DNA from: an uncultured bacterium
GTDB lineage: Bacteria > Cyanobacteriota > Vampirovibrionia > Gastranaerophilales > Gastranaerophilaceae
Reading direction: 5' to 3'
Assembly (NCBI GenBank): GCA_900551915.1
Contig: URXT01000008.1
Coordinates: 1 to 64,000 of the forward strand
Length of the DNA stretch: 64,000 bases
This document shows, in pieces, positions 36,025-42,930 of this stretch (positions are counted from its first letter, which is position 1; each line of letters starts with the position of its first letter). The translations under genes and the position numbers were made by a program. Below the pieces are notes generated by a model that worked only from the letters and a program-made list of their open reading frames with translations, did not search any database and was not told where the DNA came from.

Positions 36025-36627
36025 ATTTTTCATAATAAGTTGTTATTAAAAATTATGTTTATTGAGGTTTATATATTCATTTTTTCTTTATTTTAGTAAA
36101 AAATGAAGCTCAATAAGTTTATCAAGCTGATAAGTCACTTTTTTAGCCTCCGGCAGGTGTTGGCAGCACAGAGTATTTTTTAATTTAAAAGTCCTCCGGA
36201 CAGGGAAACTTTTTGCGGAAAAAGTTTCACAAAACCGCCGACCTGTACTCCATTCGCTAATCAATTGTAATGTTCGAGCCGAAACAGGCTGACTCATTTT
36301 TTCAAACACCCTTCCATCCAAAAAATATTCATTCAGGCGTTCAGACAAAGCCTGTTCTGTAGTCCTCTCACATAACATTGATTGCTCACTCCGTGAAGGT
36401 CGGGTTTCCCGCTAAAGACGCCACGGTTGTAACAGCGTAATTAATCCTTCAAAAGCTGCAAAGTCCAAAATTTATTAGCAGCCCTTAGTGAAACAGCAGC
36501 AAAGCGAGCATTGTTTGAGCGGTGCGCTCATTAGAGGCTGAAACAAGTTTAGTTAGGCAACGAGCGAGTCTGCAAGCTTCAGGTTGAACTTAGGGATGCT
36601 ATTTGGTCGCGTGTTTCTCTTTCTTTG

Positions 36628-36673
36628 GTTCGTTTCTTTCTCTTTTCGTCGCAAAAAAGAGAAAGAAATGAAC
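36628..36673. repeat. 19-bp hairpin palindrome
   Basis: The left arm (36628-36646, starting GTTCGTTTCTTTC) pairs with 36655-36673 over 19 bp with one G-U pair and an 8-base loop. Neither arm is in a gene. It looks like a dispersed palindromic repeat; only one copy is present here. Confidence 0.6.
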
Positions 36674-36750
36674 ATATAAAAAACATTTCAATCATATTCT
36701 ATAAATTAATGTTTATATACTGCCAGTATATTTAATTATATTCTAGGTAT

Positions 36751-36780
36751 TTGGTATTATTCAAGCTTAAATTTTATAAT
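36751..36780 (+). promoter_or_regulatory. Promoter of the XRE gene, leaderless layout
   Basis: TTGGTA (36751-36756) and perfect TATAAT (36775-36780), 18-base spacer. Transcription should begin at about 36787-36788, which is the ATG itself, and no ribosome binding site is present. The mRNA would therefore be leaderless. Confidence 0.55.
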
Positions 36781-36787
36781 ATTTAAA

Positions 36788-37009
36788 ATGAGAAATTTGG
36801 ATTTAGAAAAGAAGCTTGGCGCCAAAATCGCATATTTGCGAAAAAATAGACGGGTTTCGCAAGAAAAATTATCAGAAAAAACTGAAATCAGCGAAATCTA
36901 TATCGGCAAAATAGAGCGCGGCGACGCTAATCCAACCCTCGAAAAATTAAAACTCATCGCAAATGCCCTCGATGTTGAAATCTCAGAACTATTTAACTTC
37001 TCATTATAA
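36788..37009 (+). CDS. XRE-family helix-turn-helix regulator
   Basis: A 73-residue single-domain Cro/C1-type protein: LGAKIAYLRKNRRVSQEKLSEKTEISEIYIGKIERGDANPTLEKLKLIANAL covers the five-helix HTH. Such small regulators often control restriction-modification, toxin-antitoxin or mobile-element genes. It is transcribed from an apparently leaderless promoter and lies beside the second hydrophobic-peptide module. Whether it regulates that module is inference. Confidence 0.88.
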   Translation: MRNLDLEKKLGAKIAYLRKNRRVSQEKLSEKTEISEIYIGKIERGDANPTLEKLKLIANALDVEISELFNFSL

Positions 37010-37019
37010 ATTCAGAAGG

Positions 37020-37048
37020 TTGACAAATTTGTAAAAATCGTAAATAAT
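37020..37048 (+). promoter_or_regulatory. Promoter of the antisense RNA, peptide locus B
   Basis: Perfect TTGACA (37020-37025) and AATAAT (37043-37048) at 17 bases. Transcription starting near 37055 would run antisense to the 21-residue peptide gene. It lies 11 bases after the XRE stop codon and is among the best -35 boxes in the window. Confidence 0.6.
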
Positions 37049-37054
37049 ATATTC

Positions 37055-37175
37055 ATAGGGGGAAGCCCCCGACAGAGTTAGCCCATTGTCGAGGACTTCG
37101 CTTAGTACCCTATGATTGACTAAATTTTATAGGCTATTATTAGTATTGCTAGTGCTAATAATAGCTTTATTATTT
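37055..37175 (+). ncRNA. Predicted antisense RNA to hydrophobic peptide B
   Basis: From the promoter at 37020-37048 the RNA would form CATAGGG/CCCTATG (37054-37060 with 37108-37114) enclosing CGACA/TGTCG, then cross the peptide gene in antisense and end at a perfect 11-bp hairpin GCTATTATTAG (37133-37143) / CTAATAATAGC (37155-37165) followed by TTTATTATTT. That terminator lies inside the peptide codons. Length about 120 bases; ends predicted only. Confidence 0.5.
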
Positions 37176-37185
37176 CTGCAATCAT
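37120..37185 (-). CDS. 21-residue hydrophobic peptide, type I toxin-like (locus B)
   Basis: A 22-codon frame: MIAEIIK, then LLLALAILIIA, then YKI. Apart from one Glu and two Lys it is hydrophobic, a single membrane helix. AGGAGG at 37194-37199 is 8 bases before the ATG, the same sequence and distance as at locus A, where the peptide is also 21 residues. It has its own promoter on the minus strand and an opposing one. The design matches Ibs/Sib and related type I toxin-antitoxin loci; the function is inference. Confidence 0.65.
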   Translation of the reverse strand: MIAEIIKLLLALAILIIAYKI

Positions 37186-37256
37186 TTTTACCACCTCCTT
37201 TCCCGCCATTTCTTAGTAAAATGCGTGTGCGGGCGGAAGGCGTGCGGTACTACCCT
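37186..37256 (-). promoter_or_regulatory. Structured leader of peptide B mRNA
   Basis: On the minus strand TTCCGCC can pair with GGCGGGAA directly upstream of AGGAGG, an arrangement equivalent to the CTTCATGG/CCATGGAAG pairing at locus A. The ribosome binding site would be partly hidden in the full-length mRNA. Confidence 0.4.
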
Positions 37257-37262
37257 GTGTTT

Positions 37263-37291
37263 ATAATATTACATCAGAACATTTTTGTCTA
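37263..37291 (-). promoter_or_regulatory. Promoter of peptide B mRNA
   Basis: On the minus strand TAGACA (37286-37291) and TATTAT (37263-37268) are separated by 17 bases. Transcription would start near 37256, giving a leader of about 70 bases before the 21-residue peptide. Confidence 0.55.
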
Positions 37292-37302
37292 TTTCAAAAC
37301 AA

Positions 37303-37326
37303 AAAGAGCGAAAAACTTCGCTCTTT
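37303..37326 (-). terminator. Terminator of the 44-residue gene
   Basis: A perfect 10-bp stem AAAGAGCGAA / TTCGCTCTTT with a 4-base loop; on the minus strand it is followed by TTGTTTTG. It separates the 44-residue gene upstream from the promoter of peptide B. Confidence 0.8.
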
Positions 37327-37376
37327 ACATAAACTTGTGCAACAAGGCACTTCACACAAATCCTCTTCAACAGCCG

Positions 37377-37511
37377 CTACTCTTCTATAGCTTCCTCTGT
37401 CTTTTTAATCTTTTTCACAATTCCTGTAAATTGTTCTTTTATATATAAAATGAACAACGCAACTTCGTCCTTAAAGCTGTAAACGCCCGGCCATACTGTA
37501 TATCTGTACAT
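37377..37511 (-). CDS. 44-residue small protein, unknown
   Basis: A 45-codon frame with AAAGGAG 8 bases before the ATG and a terminator 50 bases after the stop. It begins MYRYTVWPGVYSF, has an amphipathic middle (VALFILYIKEQFTGIV) and ends KKIKKTEEAIEE. Too short for a known domain; the aromatic start and hydrophobic stretch may attach it to the membrane. It sits between the receiver-domain gene and peptide locus B. The ribosome binding site and terminator are the main support. Confidence 0.55.
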   Translation of the reverse strand: MYRYTVWPGVYSFKDEVALFILYIKEQFTGIVKKIKKTEEAIEE

Positions 37512-37662
37512 AAAGTTTACTCCTTTATTCTAACCTCTAACAAATTTGTTATCGGTTTTTATGGAAAGAAACTTTAGATTTTTAGTTTTAATATTACGAA
37601 AACTTTACAAAGCCGCCGCTTAAGCCCCATAAGCACGATACGGCGCAATTCTGCATAAAACC

Positions 37663-38043
37663 CTATTCAAACAAAAGTTTTTTGTAACTTTCTTTGAGCT
37701 GGCACATTGGTTTTGGCAGAAATTCAACATTATATTTATCAGCAATGCGCTTGATGTTCGGGGCCGCCGAAATAATTATTATACGGCTGTTTTCATACTC
37801 TTTATATGTTTTAATCTGTTTAACAAACCATTCGCCGGCGTAAAGAGGCAGAAAATCGCTTTCCATCTGCATATCCGTGAAAATAATATCATACGGCTCG
37901 TCAATGTTTGCCGTAATTTTCTCCAAACCTTCTTTTGCACTTTTCGCTGTTTCAATAACCGTTTCCGCATCAAAAAGCCCGTTTAAAACGTTAACATGAT
38001 AATCTATCCAGCCTGTTGAATCATCCGTTACAAGAATTTTCAT
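37663..38043 (-). CDS. Stand-alone response-regulator receiver domain
   Basis: A 126-residue CheY-like protein without an output domain. Acidic pocket D7-D8 (VTDDS), phospho-acceptor D57 in DIIFTDMQM, the Ser in IIIISAAP and the Lys in LPKPM are all present, so it should be phosphorylated. No histidine kinase is nearby; the partner is unknown. An insertion after the phospho-site (ESDFLPLYAGEWFVKQI) resembles receivers fed by hybrid kinases. Confidence 0.85.
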   Translation of the reverse strand: MKILVTDDSTGWIDYHVNVLNGLFDAETVIETAKSAKEGLEKITANIDEPYDIIFTDMQMESDFLPLYAGEWFVKQIKTYKEYENSRIIIISAAPNIKRIADKYNVEFLPKPMCQLKESYKKLLFE

Positions 38044-38060
38044 AAGCTTACTTTAACATA

Positions 38061-38085
38061 AAAACGGCCGGACTTTAACCGGCCG
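38061..38085 (-). terminator. Terminator after the membrane small-heat-shock-like gene
   Basis: CGGCCGG (38065-38071) pairs with CCGGCCG (38079-38085); on the minus strand the stem is followed by TTTTTATG. It ends the transcript of the gene at 38095-38643, ahead of the receiver gene. Confidence 0.75.
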
Positions 38086-38094
38086 CTTAATTTT

Positions 38095-38643
38095 TTAATC
38101 TACGCCAATCGGGACAACTATAATATATCTGTCGCCTTCTTTAAACTTGCTCATTTCACTAAGGTTTGCCTCTTCAGGGAAAATAAAGCTTTGCGTGAAA
38201 CGGATTATGGAATTTTTGTTGTGCTTTTTTGTTTCACCTGCCGCATTGATTGTTAAAGTGTTGTTTTCTGCTGTAACTTCAACATTTTTTTCGTTGTTGT
38301 CAAAAGGCTTCAGGTTGATGATAATTTTGTAAGCATCATCGCCTTTTTCAATGTGCACAATCTGGCCGGCTTTGTGTTCAAGCATTCTTCCTTTTGCAAA
38401 GTCTCTGTCAGCCATTTTTTGCATTTGATGGGCTTCTCTGTGCATCATTCTGTCCATTTTCTTCATCTGAACAACCGGATCAAGCATTCTTTTGTAGTGC
38501 CAGTCTGTGACAACATAGAAAGCCGCAAATGCCCCCAAAAATGTCAGCAGACCGGTTAAGATATGTTTCCATACTGGATGTCCGCATAAAAAACAGTTGT
38601 CATGGTTGTGTTCATGATGGTGTTCATAATTGTTTTCGTCCAT
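38095..38643 (-). CDS. Membrane-tethered small heat shock-like protein with His-rich N-terminus
   Basis: A 182-residue protein in three parts: a His/Asn-rich start with cysteines (EHHHEHNHDNCFLCGH, about 7-22) that could bind metal; one membrane helix (about 27-46); a Met/His-rich linker; and from about residue 95 an alpha-crystallin-like beta domain (YKIIINLKPFD, VEVTAENNTLTINA, FTQSFIFPEEANLSEMSKF). A membrane-anchored Hsp20 domain next to a metal-binding tail is unusual. AAAGGAG lies before the ATG. Role perhaps envelope protein protection. Confidence 0.75.
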   Translation of the reverse strand: MDENNYEHHHEHNHDNCFLCGHPVWKHILTGLLTFLGAFAAFYVVTDWHYKRMLDPVVQMKKMDRMMHREAHQMQKMADRDFAKGRMLEHKAGQIVHIEKGDDAYKIIINLKPFDNNEKNVEVTAENNTLTINAAGETKKHNKNSIIRFTQSFIFPEEANLSEMSKFKEGDRYIIVVPIGVD

Positions 38644-38733
38644 TTTGAAACTCCTTTCTTCTTTACTTCGTCATAATATTTCAATCAGATATAAATTGTC
38701 CATAGCCCGGGCAGGTTAATGCATTTAACAAAC

Positions 38734-38762
38734 TTGCCAAAACTCTAAAAATATGATATACT
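38734..38762 (+). promoter_or_regulatory. Promoter of the CopG-type gene
   Basis: TTGCCA (38734-38739) and TATACT (38757-38762), spacer 17 bases, about 20 bases before the ATG, with GGAGGG between. Confidence 0.6.
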
Positions 38763-38784
38763 AAAGTCGGAGGGTTAATGTAGA

Positions 38785-38976
38785 ATGGCAAAAATACTAG
38801 TTACTATGCCAGATGAATTTTTAAATCGTGTAGATGGTCTTGCAAGCAACGAACAGCGCACCAGAAGTGAACTTATCCGCGAAGCGTTAAGAACTTACAT
38901 GCGCAGAACCACCACACATCAGATGCAAAAAGCTGAAAATAATGCCAAAATTTTGGATGACCTGCTGCGAACATAG
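38785..38976 (+). CDS. CopG-type ribbon-helix-helix protein
   Basis: A 63-residue RHH protein: ILVTMPDEFLNRVDGLASNEQRTRSELIREALRTYMRR covers the DNA-contacting beta strand and two helices. Such proteins bind DNA as dimers and are often antitoxins or plasmid copy regulators. No toxin gene follows (the next 130 bases are empty), so it may be a stand-alone repressor. GGAGGG precedes the ATG. Confidence 0.85.
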   Translation: MAKILVTMPDEFLNRVDGLASNEQRTRSELIREALRTYMRRTTTHQMQKAENNAKILDDLLRT

Positions 38977-39107
38977 TCTGTTCTTGCTCATAAAAACAGC
39001 AAACAAAAATCACTGGATTGGAATTAAGAAAATTTTATAAATTGTATTAAAAGTCGCTGACAAAATTATATTTTGTACGTAATTATTTAGTGCGACAAAT
39101 TTTGAAA

Positions 39108-40532
39108 TTACTTAATCACTTCAATAAATTCGTAATCCTGCAAATACGGCAGATGTTCTTCGGTTATCAACTCGCCTGGAAGTAAAATAGCAATTCCGGG
39201 CGGGCATTCGGCAATTACTTCTGCTGAAATTCGTCCGATAGCCTGTGATTTTGCAACGGTTTCTTTTTGTGCGTAATAGCTGTCCTGCAAATTCATTTTT
39301 ATAATAGGCGTAAGCATTGGCATATGCTTTTTGTTTTCAAGGTAGCATATATCAGTGTATTTTGTTTTGTCAATCTTGTGTAAGCATTCAACAAGATATT
39401 TCATATCCGCTCTTGAGTTTCCGAGGTTTGAAAGCAGTAAAAGCCCGGCGTCCGATGCACTTTCGACTTCGATGTTAAAATCAATCTCCAAAATTGATTC
39501 CAAACGTTTTCCTGACAAGCCGTCTGCTTTTATAAATACTTTTGTGATGTCGGTTTTGTAGCCGAAATCGGGTTTTAGATGATGAATATGCTCCATTGTG
39601 TCGATTTCGCGGCGAAGATATTTAGCGTTTTCAATTGCGCGCGCAAGCTGTTTTTTGCCGCGCGGGCTGTCCAAATTGGCGCGTGCTGCATCCAAACTTG
39701 CCAGTAAAAGCATTGATGGGCTTGTTGTGTGAAGAAGTTTCAAAGCTTTTTCAACCGCATCAACGTCAAGCATTGAATTTTGCGCAATATGAAGCATTGA
39801 ACTCTGGCTCATTGACCCGCCTGTTTTGTGAAGCGAATGAACAACCGCATCAGCTCCTAATTGCAGCGCAGGTGTCGGAAGATGTTTGTTAAAATTCCAC
39901 AAACAAGCGTGTGCTTCATCAACAATCAGCGGAACATTGTATTTTTTGCAGACTGCTGAAATCGATTTGACATCAGAAACAACGCCTTCGTAAGTAGGAT
40001 TTGTAATCCAAACCATTGCAATGTCATCATGAAGTTTTAATTGTTCTTCAACGCTTTCCGGGCTGATATTTCCCCAAATCCCCCAGTCTTCAAAGCGATT
40101 TGGAATAAGCCATAAAGGTTCTGCGCCTGAAATTATCATTCCTGTCAAAACCGAGCGGTGACAGTTTCTGTTTGTTAAAATTCTCTGGCCTCTTTTGGTT
40201 AAACCCATTGCAAGCGCAAGGTTTCCGGCCGTTGACCCGTTTAAAAGAAAGAAAGTCTTTTTAGCGCCAAAAGCCGCGGCTGCAAGTTCCTGAGCCTCTC
40301 TTATCGGGCCTGTCGCAGGATGAAGCGTGCCCAAACCGTCAAATTCGTCAGTTGTATCAAGCGAAAGAGCTTTTTTACCGATTAATTTTCTGAAATCAGG
40401 CAAAGTTCCGCCGCCCTTTGTATGGCCTGGAATATGAAATTGATAAGTTGGGTTTTCATAAGCTTTTTTAAGCGCATCTACAATTGGGGCTTTTGTTTTG
40501 AGTATTTTTTCATTCTTTGTTACGTTTGTCAT
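39108..40532 (-). CDS. Orn/Lys/Arg decarboxylase-family PLP enzyme
   Basis: The start at 40532 (MTNVTKNEKIL) is taken because the codons before it are hydrophobic and untypical. The 474-residue product is a fold-type I decarboxylase of the cyanobacterial/Bacillus SpeA group: FHIPGHTKGGG, TDEFDGLGTLHPATGPI, VDEAHACLW and HSLHKTGGSMSQSS with the PLP-binding Lys. These enzymes remove CO2 from arginine, lysine or ornithine to make polyamine precursors; the substrate here cannot be told from sequence alone. Confidence 0.88.
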   Translation of the reverse strand: MTNVTKNEKILKTKAPIVDALKKAYENPTYQFHIPGHTKGGGTLPDFRKLIGKKALSLDTTDEFDGLGTLHPATGPIREAQELAAAAFGAKKTFFLLNGSTAGNLALAMGLTKRGQRILTNRNCHRSVLTGMIISGAEPLWLIPNRFEDWGIWGNISPESVEEQLKLHDDIAMVWITNPTYEGVVSDVKSISAVCKKYNVPLIVDEAHACLWNFNKHLPTPALQLGADAVVHSLHKTGGSMSQSSMLHIAQNSMLDVDAVEKALKLLHTTSPSMLLLASLDAARANLDSPRGKKQLARAIENAKYLRREIDTMEHIHHLKPDFGYKTDITKVFIKADGLSGKRLESILEIDFNIEVESASDAGLLLLSNLGNSRADMKYLVECLHKIDKTKYTDICYLENKKHMPMLTPIIKMNLQDSYYAQKETVAKSQAIGRISAEVIAECPPGIAILLPGELITEEHLPYLQDYEFIEVIK

Positions 40533-40583
40533 ACTGTTTACAATATACAATAAAAAAATCATGAATTTCAACATATTTCATGC

Positions 40584-40600
40584 TATAATTAATATTTGTG
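40584..40600 (+). promoter_or_regulatory. Extended -10 promoter next to a GTG start
   Basis: TGC-TATAAT (-10 box 40584-40589) lies only 8 bases before the GTG at 40598, and no ribosome binding site fits between. Transcription would start at or one or two bases before the start codon, so the mRNA is leaderless or nearly so. Confidence 0.45.
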
Positions 40601-41896
40601 AAGCGATTTTTTCAAATAGTCTGGATAATATTTATTTTAACCTCTTTAAATTTTTCGGCAGCAGAGGCTAAACCGAGAAAACAGGCCCCTAAACAAGAGG
40701 TTATTCATCTTGATATTGAAAAAACTGAAGAAGCTAAGTCCGGTCGTTTTTCTTCTCTCAAGGAAAAAGAAACGGAGGAAGAATTAAAAAACGATGCACT
40801 TAATGATAATATTGACAAGGAGTTTTCTATTTTTGACAACCTTGTGGATACGGATAAAGCCAGCGAACATCCATTCAAAATTGAAGAAGAATCTTTGTTC
40901 GGCCGGATTTATAAGAAAAAACTTGAAAGAACATCTATACCCTCTTATCTTTTGCAGGAGGAACTGACCTTCAGATATAAGAAAGGGCCTGTAGACAAAG
41001 TGCAATTTTATGGTGCTTACCAAGGTCGTTTTGGCAGTTCATTTGCTGGAAGCGATTATGATACGACTTATGAAAACGGATTTGCAGAAATTGGCGTTGT
41101 CGGTGATTTCAAGGATAAAAATACTGACTTTAAATTGCAGTTAAATCTGCGTCCGATTTCGGGCGAATCTTATTTTCGCGGCATGATTTCGGATATGTAC
41201 ATAATGAACACGGCAATTCCGCATCACAAGATTATTGTGGGTCACTCAAGAGACCAGATAGGTGTTGAAGGCGGCGCAAGCTCTTATACACTTCCTTTTG
41301 CTATGCGCTCGCAAATTGCAAGAAATTTTGGAAACGTACGCGCGCTTGGTGTTCGTGTTGTTGGGGATTATTCGCTTGTGGATTACCAGCTTGCATTAAA
41401 CAGCTCTGACAGATATTTCCATGAATTTTTTCCGGGCGCTGAATTCACCGGCTGGGTTAACTTTAAACCTCTGGGGAAAACCGACGGTAAATATGGGAAT
41501 TTGATTATCGGAACAGGCTTAAACGCCGGCCGGCGTCATGAAAACTACGCTGTTGGCGGAGCATACGTCGGATATTCTTACAAAAAATTTGCGGCAAATG
41601 CAGAATATGCAATTGCAGACGGATACAACGGCAGAAGTTTTAGTTCGGATAAAGCCACAGGTTTTTATACAACTGTTTCATACAGATTAACCAAAAGGCT
41701 TCATGTTCTTGCGCGTTTCGACCAGTTCGACCCGAACCGTGACGTAAGCGGTGATTTGAGAAGAGAATATACGGCAGGTTTGAACTATTTTATCAAAGGC
41801 CAAGCGCTTCGTCTTATCTTAAACTACGTTTTCTGTGATAACCAGCAAACCGAAGACAGCCACAGAATTATTCTTGGCACTCAAATCCTGCTTTAA
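40598..41896 (+). CDS. Outer-membrane porin-like beta-barrel protein
   Basis: A 432-residue protein starting at GTG with a signal peptide (MKRFFQIVWIIFILTSLNFSAAEA). A Lys/Glu-rich stretch (about 25-100) precedes a C-terminal barrel of alternating strands (KVQFYGAYQGRF, GFAEIGVVGDF, HKIIVGHSRDQIGVEGG, and RLHVLARFDQFDPN) ending LGTQILL. It resembles phosphate-selective/porin-type barrels such as OprO/P-like proteins only generally. It indicates a diderm envelope. Promoter overlaps the start. Confidence 0.75.
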   Translation: MKRFFQIVWIIFILTSLNFSAAEAKPRKQAPKQEVIHLDIEKTEEAKSGRFSSLKEKETEEELKNDALNDNIDKEFSIFDNLVDTDKASEHPFKIEEESLFGRIYKKKLERTSIPSYLLQEELTFRYKKGPVDKVQFYGAYQGRFGSSFAGSDYDTTYENGFAEIGVVGDFKDKNTDFKLQLNLRPISGESYFRGMISDMYIMNTAIPHHKIIVGHSRDQIGVEGGASSYTLPFAMRSQIARNFGNVRALGVRVVGDYSLVDYQLALNSSDRYFHEFFPGAEFTGWVNFKPLGKTDGKYGNLIIGTGLNAGRRHENYAVGGAYVGYSYKKFAANAEYAIADGYNGRSFSSDKATGFYTTVSYRLTKRLHVLARFDQFDPNRDVSGDLRREYTAGLNYFIKGQALRLILNYVFCDNQQTEDSHRIILGTQILL

Positions 41897-41984
41897 CATA
41901 AAAAAAATTGAGTTCGTGGGAAATTTTTTTCTTCTTCCCAATTCCTGAATGCATTATGCCTTTTGTCTTTTTTCAATACCCCGC

Positions 41985-42013
41985 TTGCATAATTTTGAAA
42001 CATGCGTTATAAT
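41985..42013 (+). promoter_or_regulatory. Promoter of the zinc-ribbon gene
   Basis: TTGCAT (41985-41990) and perfect TATAAT (42008-42013) at 17 bases, 65 bases before the ATG. Confidence 0.7.
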
Positions 42014-42078
42014 CTATAAGATAAGGAGAATTTAGCAATAGATTTCCCTTACAAAGTACAAAATCAGGAGAACACAAA

Positions 42079-42357
42079 ATGTACCAAGATGAAAAACTAG
42101 TATGTGAAGATTGCGGAGCAGAATTTGTCTTCACAGCAGGCGAACAGGAATTTTATGCAGAAAAAGGGCTTGTAAACAAACCCAAAAGATGCCCTGACTG
42201 CCGCAAAGCCCGCAGACAAAACAACAGACGCGGACAAAGAAGAATGTATGACGCTGTTTGTTCAAAATGCGGTGTGCAAACTCAGGTTCCGTTCAAACCA
42301 ATTCCAGGGAAAGAAGTCTATTGCAAAGATTGTTTCTCTGCTATCCATGCAGAATAA
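42079..42357 (+). CDS. Double zinc-ribbon protein
   Basis: A 92-residue protein with two zinc modules: CEDCGAEFVFTAGEQEFYAEKGL...KRCPDCRKARR in the N-terminal half and CSKCGVQTQVPFKPIPGK...YCKDCF in the C-terminal half. This pairing is common in Cyanobacteria, Chloroflexi and clostridia as a conserved unknown, thought to bind nucleic acid because of the basic stretch between the ribbons (RRQNNRRGQRR). Expressed from a strong promoter and ended by a good terminator. Confidence 0.88.
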   Translation: MYQDEKLVCEDCGAEFVFTAGEQEFYAEKGLVNKPKRCPDCRKARRQNNRRGQRRMYDAVCSKCGVQTQVPFKPIPGKEVYCKDCFSAIHAE

Positions 42358-42380
42358 TTATATTTACATAGATTCAAAGA

Positions 42381-42413
42381 AAAGAGGCGAAGTCCATCAG
42401 GCTTCGCCTCTTT
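42381..42413 (+). terminator. Terminator of the zinc-ribbon gene
   Basis: A perfect 12-bp stem AAAGAGGCGAAG (42381-42392) / CTTCGCCTCTTT (42402-42413) with a 9-base loop; AT-rich on both sides, so it may also serve the convergent gene at 42430. Confidence 0.85.
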
Positions 42414-42429
42414 CAATACCGGAACTTTA

Positions 42430-42738
42430 TTAAGCTCCGATACAACTGTTTAAATATTCAATTGTACTTATTTTTTCGTCATAAAGATATTTGATAAAAC
42501 TCAAATATGCAGCATCGTAGGAAGTGATAACAAGGTTTATTTCGAAACCGTCAGTACAAAAGGGTTCATAATCATATACAACATAGCTGTTGTATTTGCT
42601 TTTCCATTCTTTCCTTTCAATACGGCTGTTGTTTTCCTCGACTATATCTTCTAGCCAGGCAACCATATCTTTATTAACATTTTTCATTTCCATGCGATTG
42701 TATCTGCTGCAATCGTGACAATCGTTTCCCATCAGCAT
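42430..42738 (-). CDS. Unknown 102-residue protein
   Basis: The start at 42738 (MLMGNDCHDCSRYNR) is preferred over an in-frame one at 42771 because AAGGAG lies 7 bases upstream. The N-terminus has CHDC, then a charged helical part (ENNSRIERKEWKSKY), and a C-terminal part rich in Tyr/Ile/Leu (YDAAYLSFIKYLYDEKIST). No signal peptide; family unknown. Confidence 0.6.
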   Translation of the reverse strand: MLMGNDCHDCSRYNRMEMKNVNKDMVAWLEDIVEENNSRIERKEWKSKYNSYVVYDYEPFCTDGFEINLVITSYDAAYLSFIKYLYDEKISTIEYLNSCIGA

Positions 42739-42877
42739 AAAAATTCTCCTTGTCTCTGGCGGGTTTTTCATTCATATTGCAATTGTAAATGTTTTTTCGT
42801 TTTAAATAATCCCCTGCAGGTATAACAAAATGTAGTAGGTTTTGGGGATTTTAACTGCCGTAACATTCTTTAACCTT

Positions 42878-42906
42878 TTGCCACAGGGTTTGCTATATGC
42901 TATAAT
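42878..42906 (+). promoter_or_regulatory. Promoter of the stator-like operon
   Basis: TTGCCA (42878-42883), 17 bases, perfect TATAAT (42901-42906); a GGAGAAC site follows before the ATG at 42931. It heads the three-gene unit 42931-45904. Confidence 0.75.
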
Positions 42907-42930
42907 TCTGTAAGAATGGAGAACTTTTAA

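Larger units (their letters stand above)
36025..36787. other. 763-base gene-poor stretch with palindromes
   Basis: No convincing gene. A 96-codon minus frame (36088-36378) has no ribosome binding site and odd composition; I treat it as chance or as debris. The stretch contains the perfect inverted repeat GAAACTTTTT..AAAAAGTTTC (about 36205-36228), a GAGCG/CGCTC hairpin near 36520-36533 and a very long hairpin at 36628-36673. The sequence between 36400 and 36620 is richer in GC than flanking spacers and may be a structured RNA or remnant of a mobile element. Confidence 0.4.

Noticed and set aside
36088..36378. A 96-codon minus-strand frame
   Set aside because: No ribosome binding site, no promoter, unusual composition and it covers a perfect inverted repeat. 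Could be debris, but I cannot support it as a gene.
37116..37448. A 110-codon plus-strand frame with a hydrophobic start across peptide locus B
   Set aside because: It starts at a TTG without a ribosome binding site, and its hydrophobic part arises because the antisense of Leu/Ile codons in the palindrome also reads as Leu/Val codons. The minus-strand 21-residue frame has a perfect AGGAGG.
38785..39107. A toxin-antitoxin pair starting with the CopG-type gene
   Set aside because: No toxin frame follows; the spacer to the decarboxylase gene is empty.
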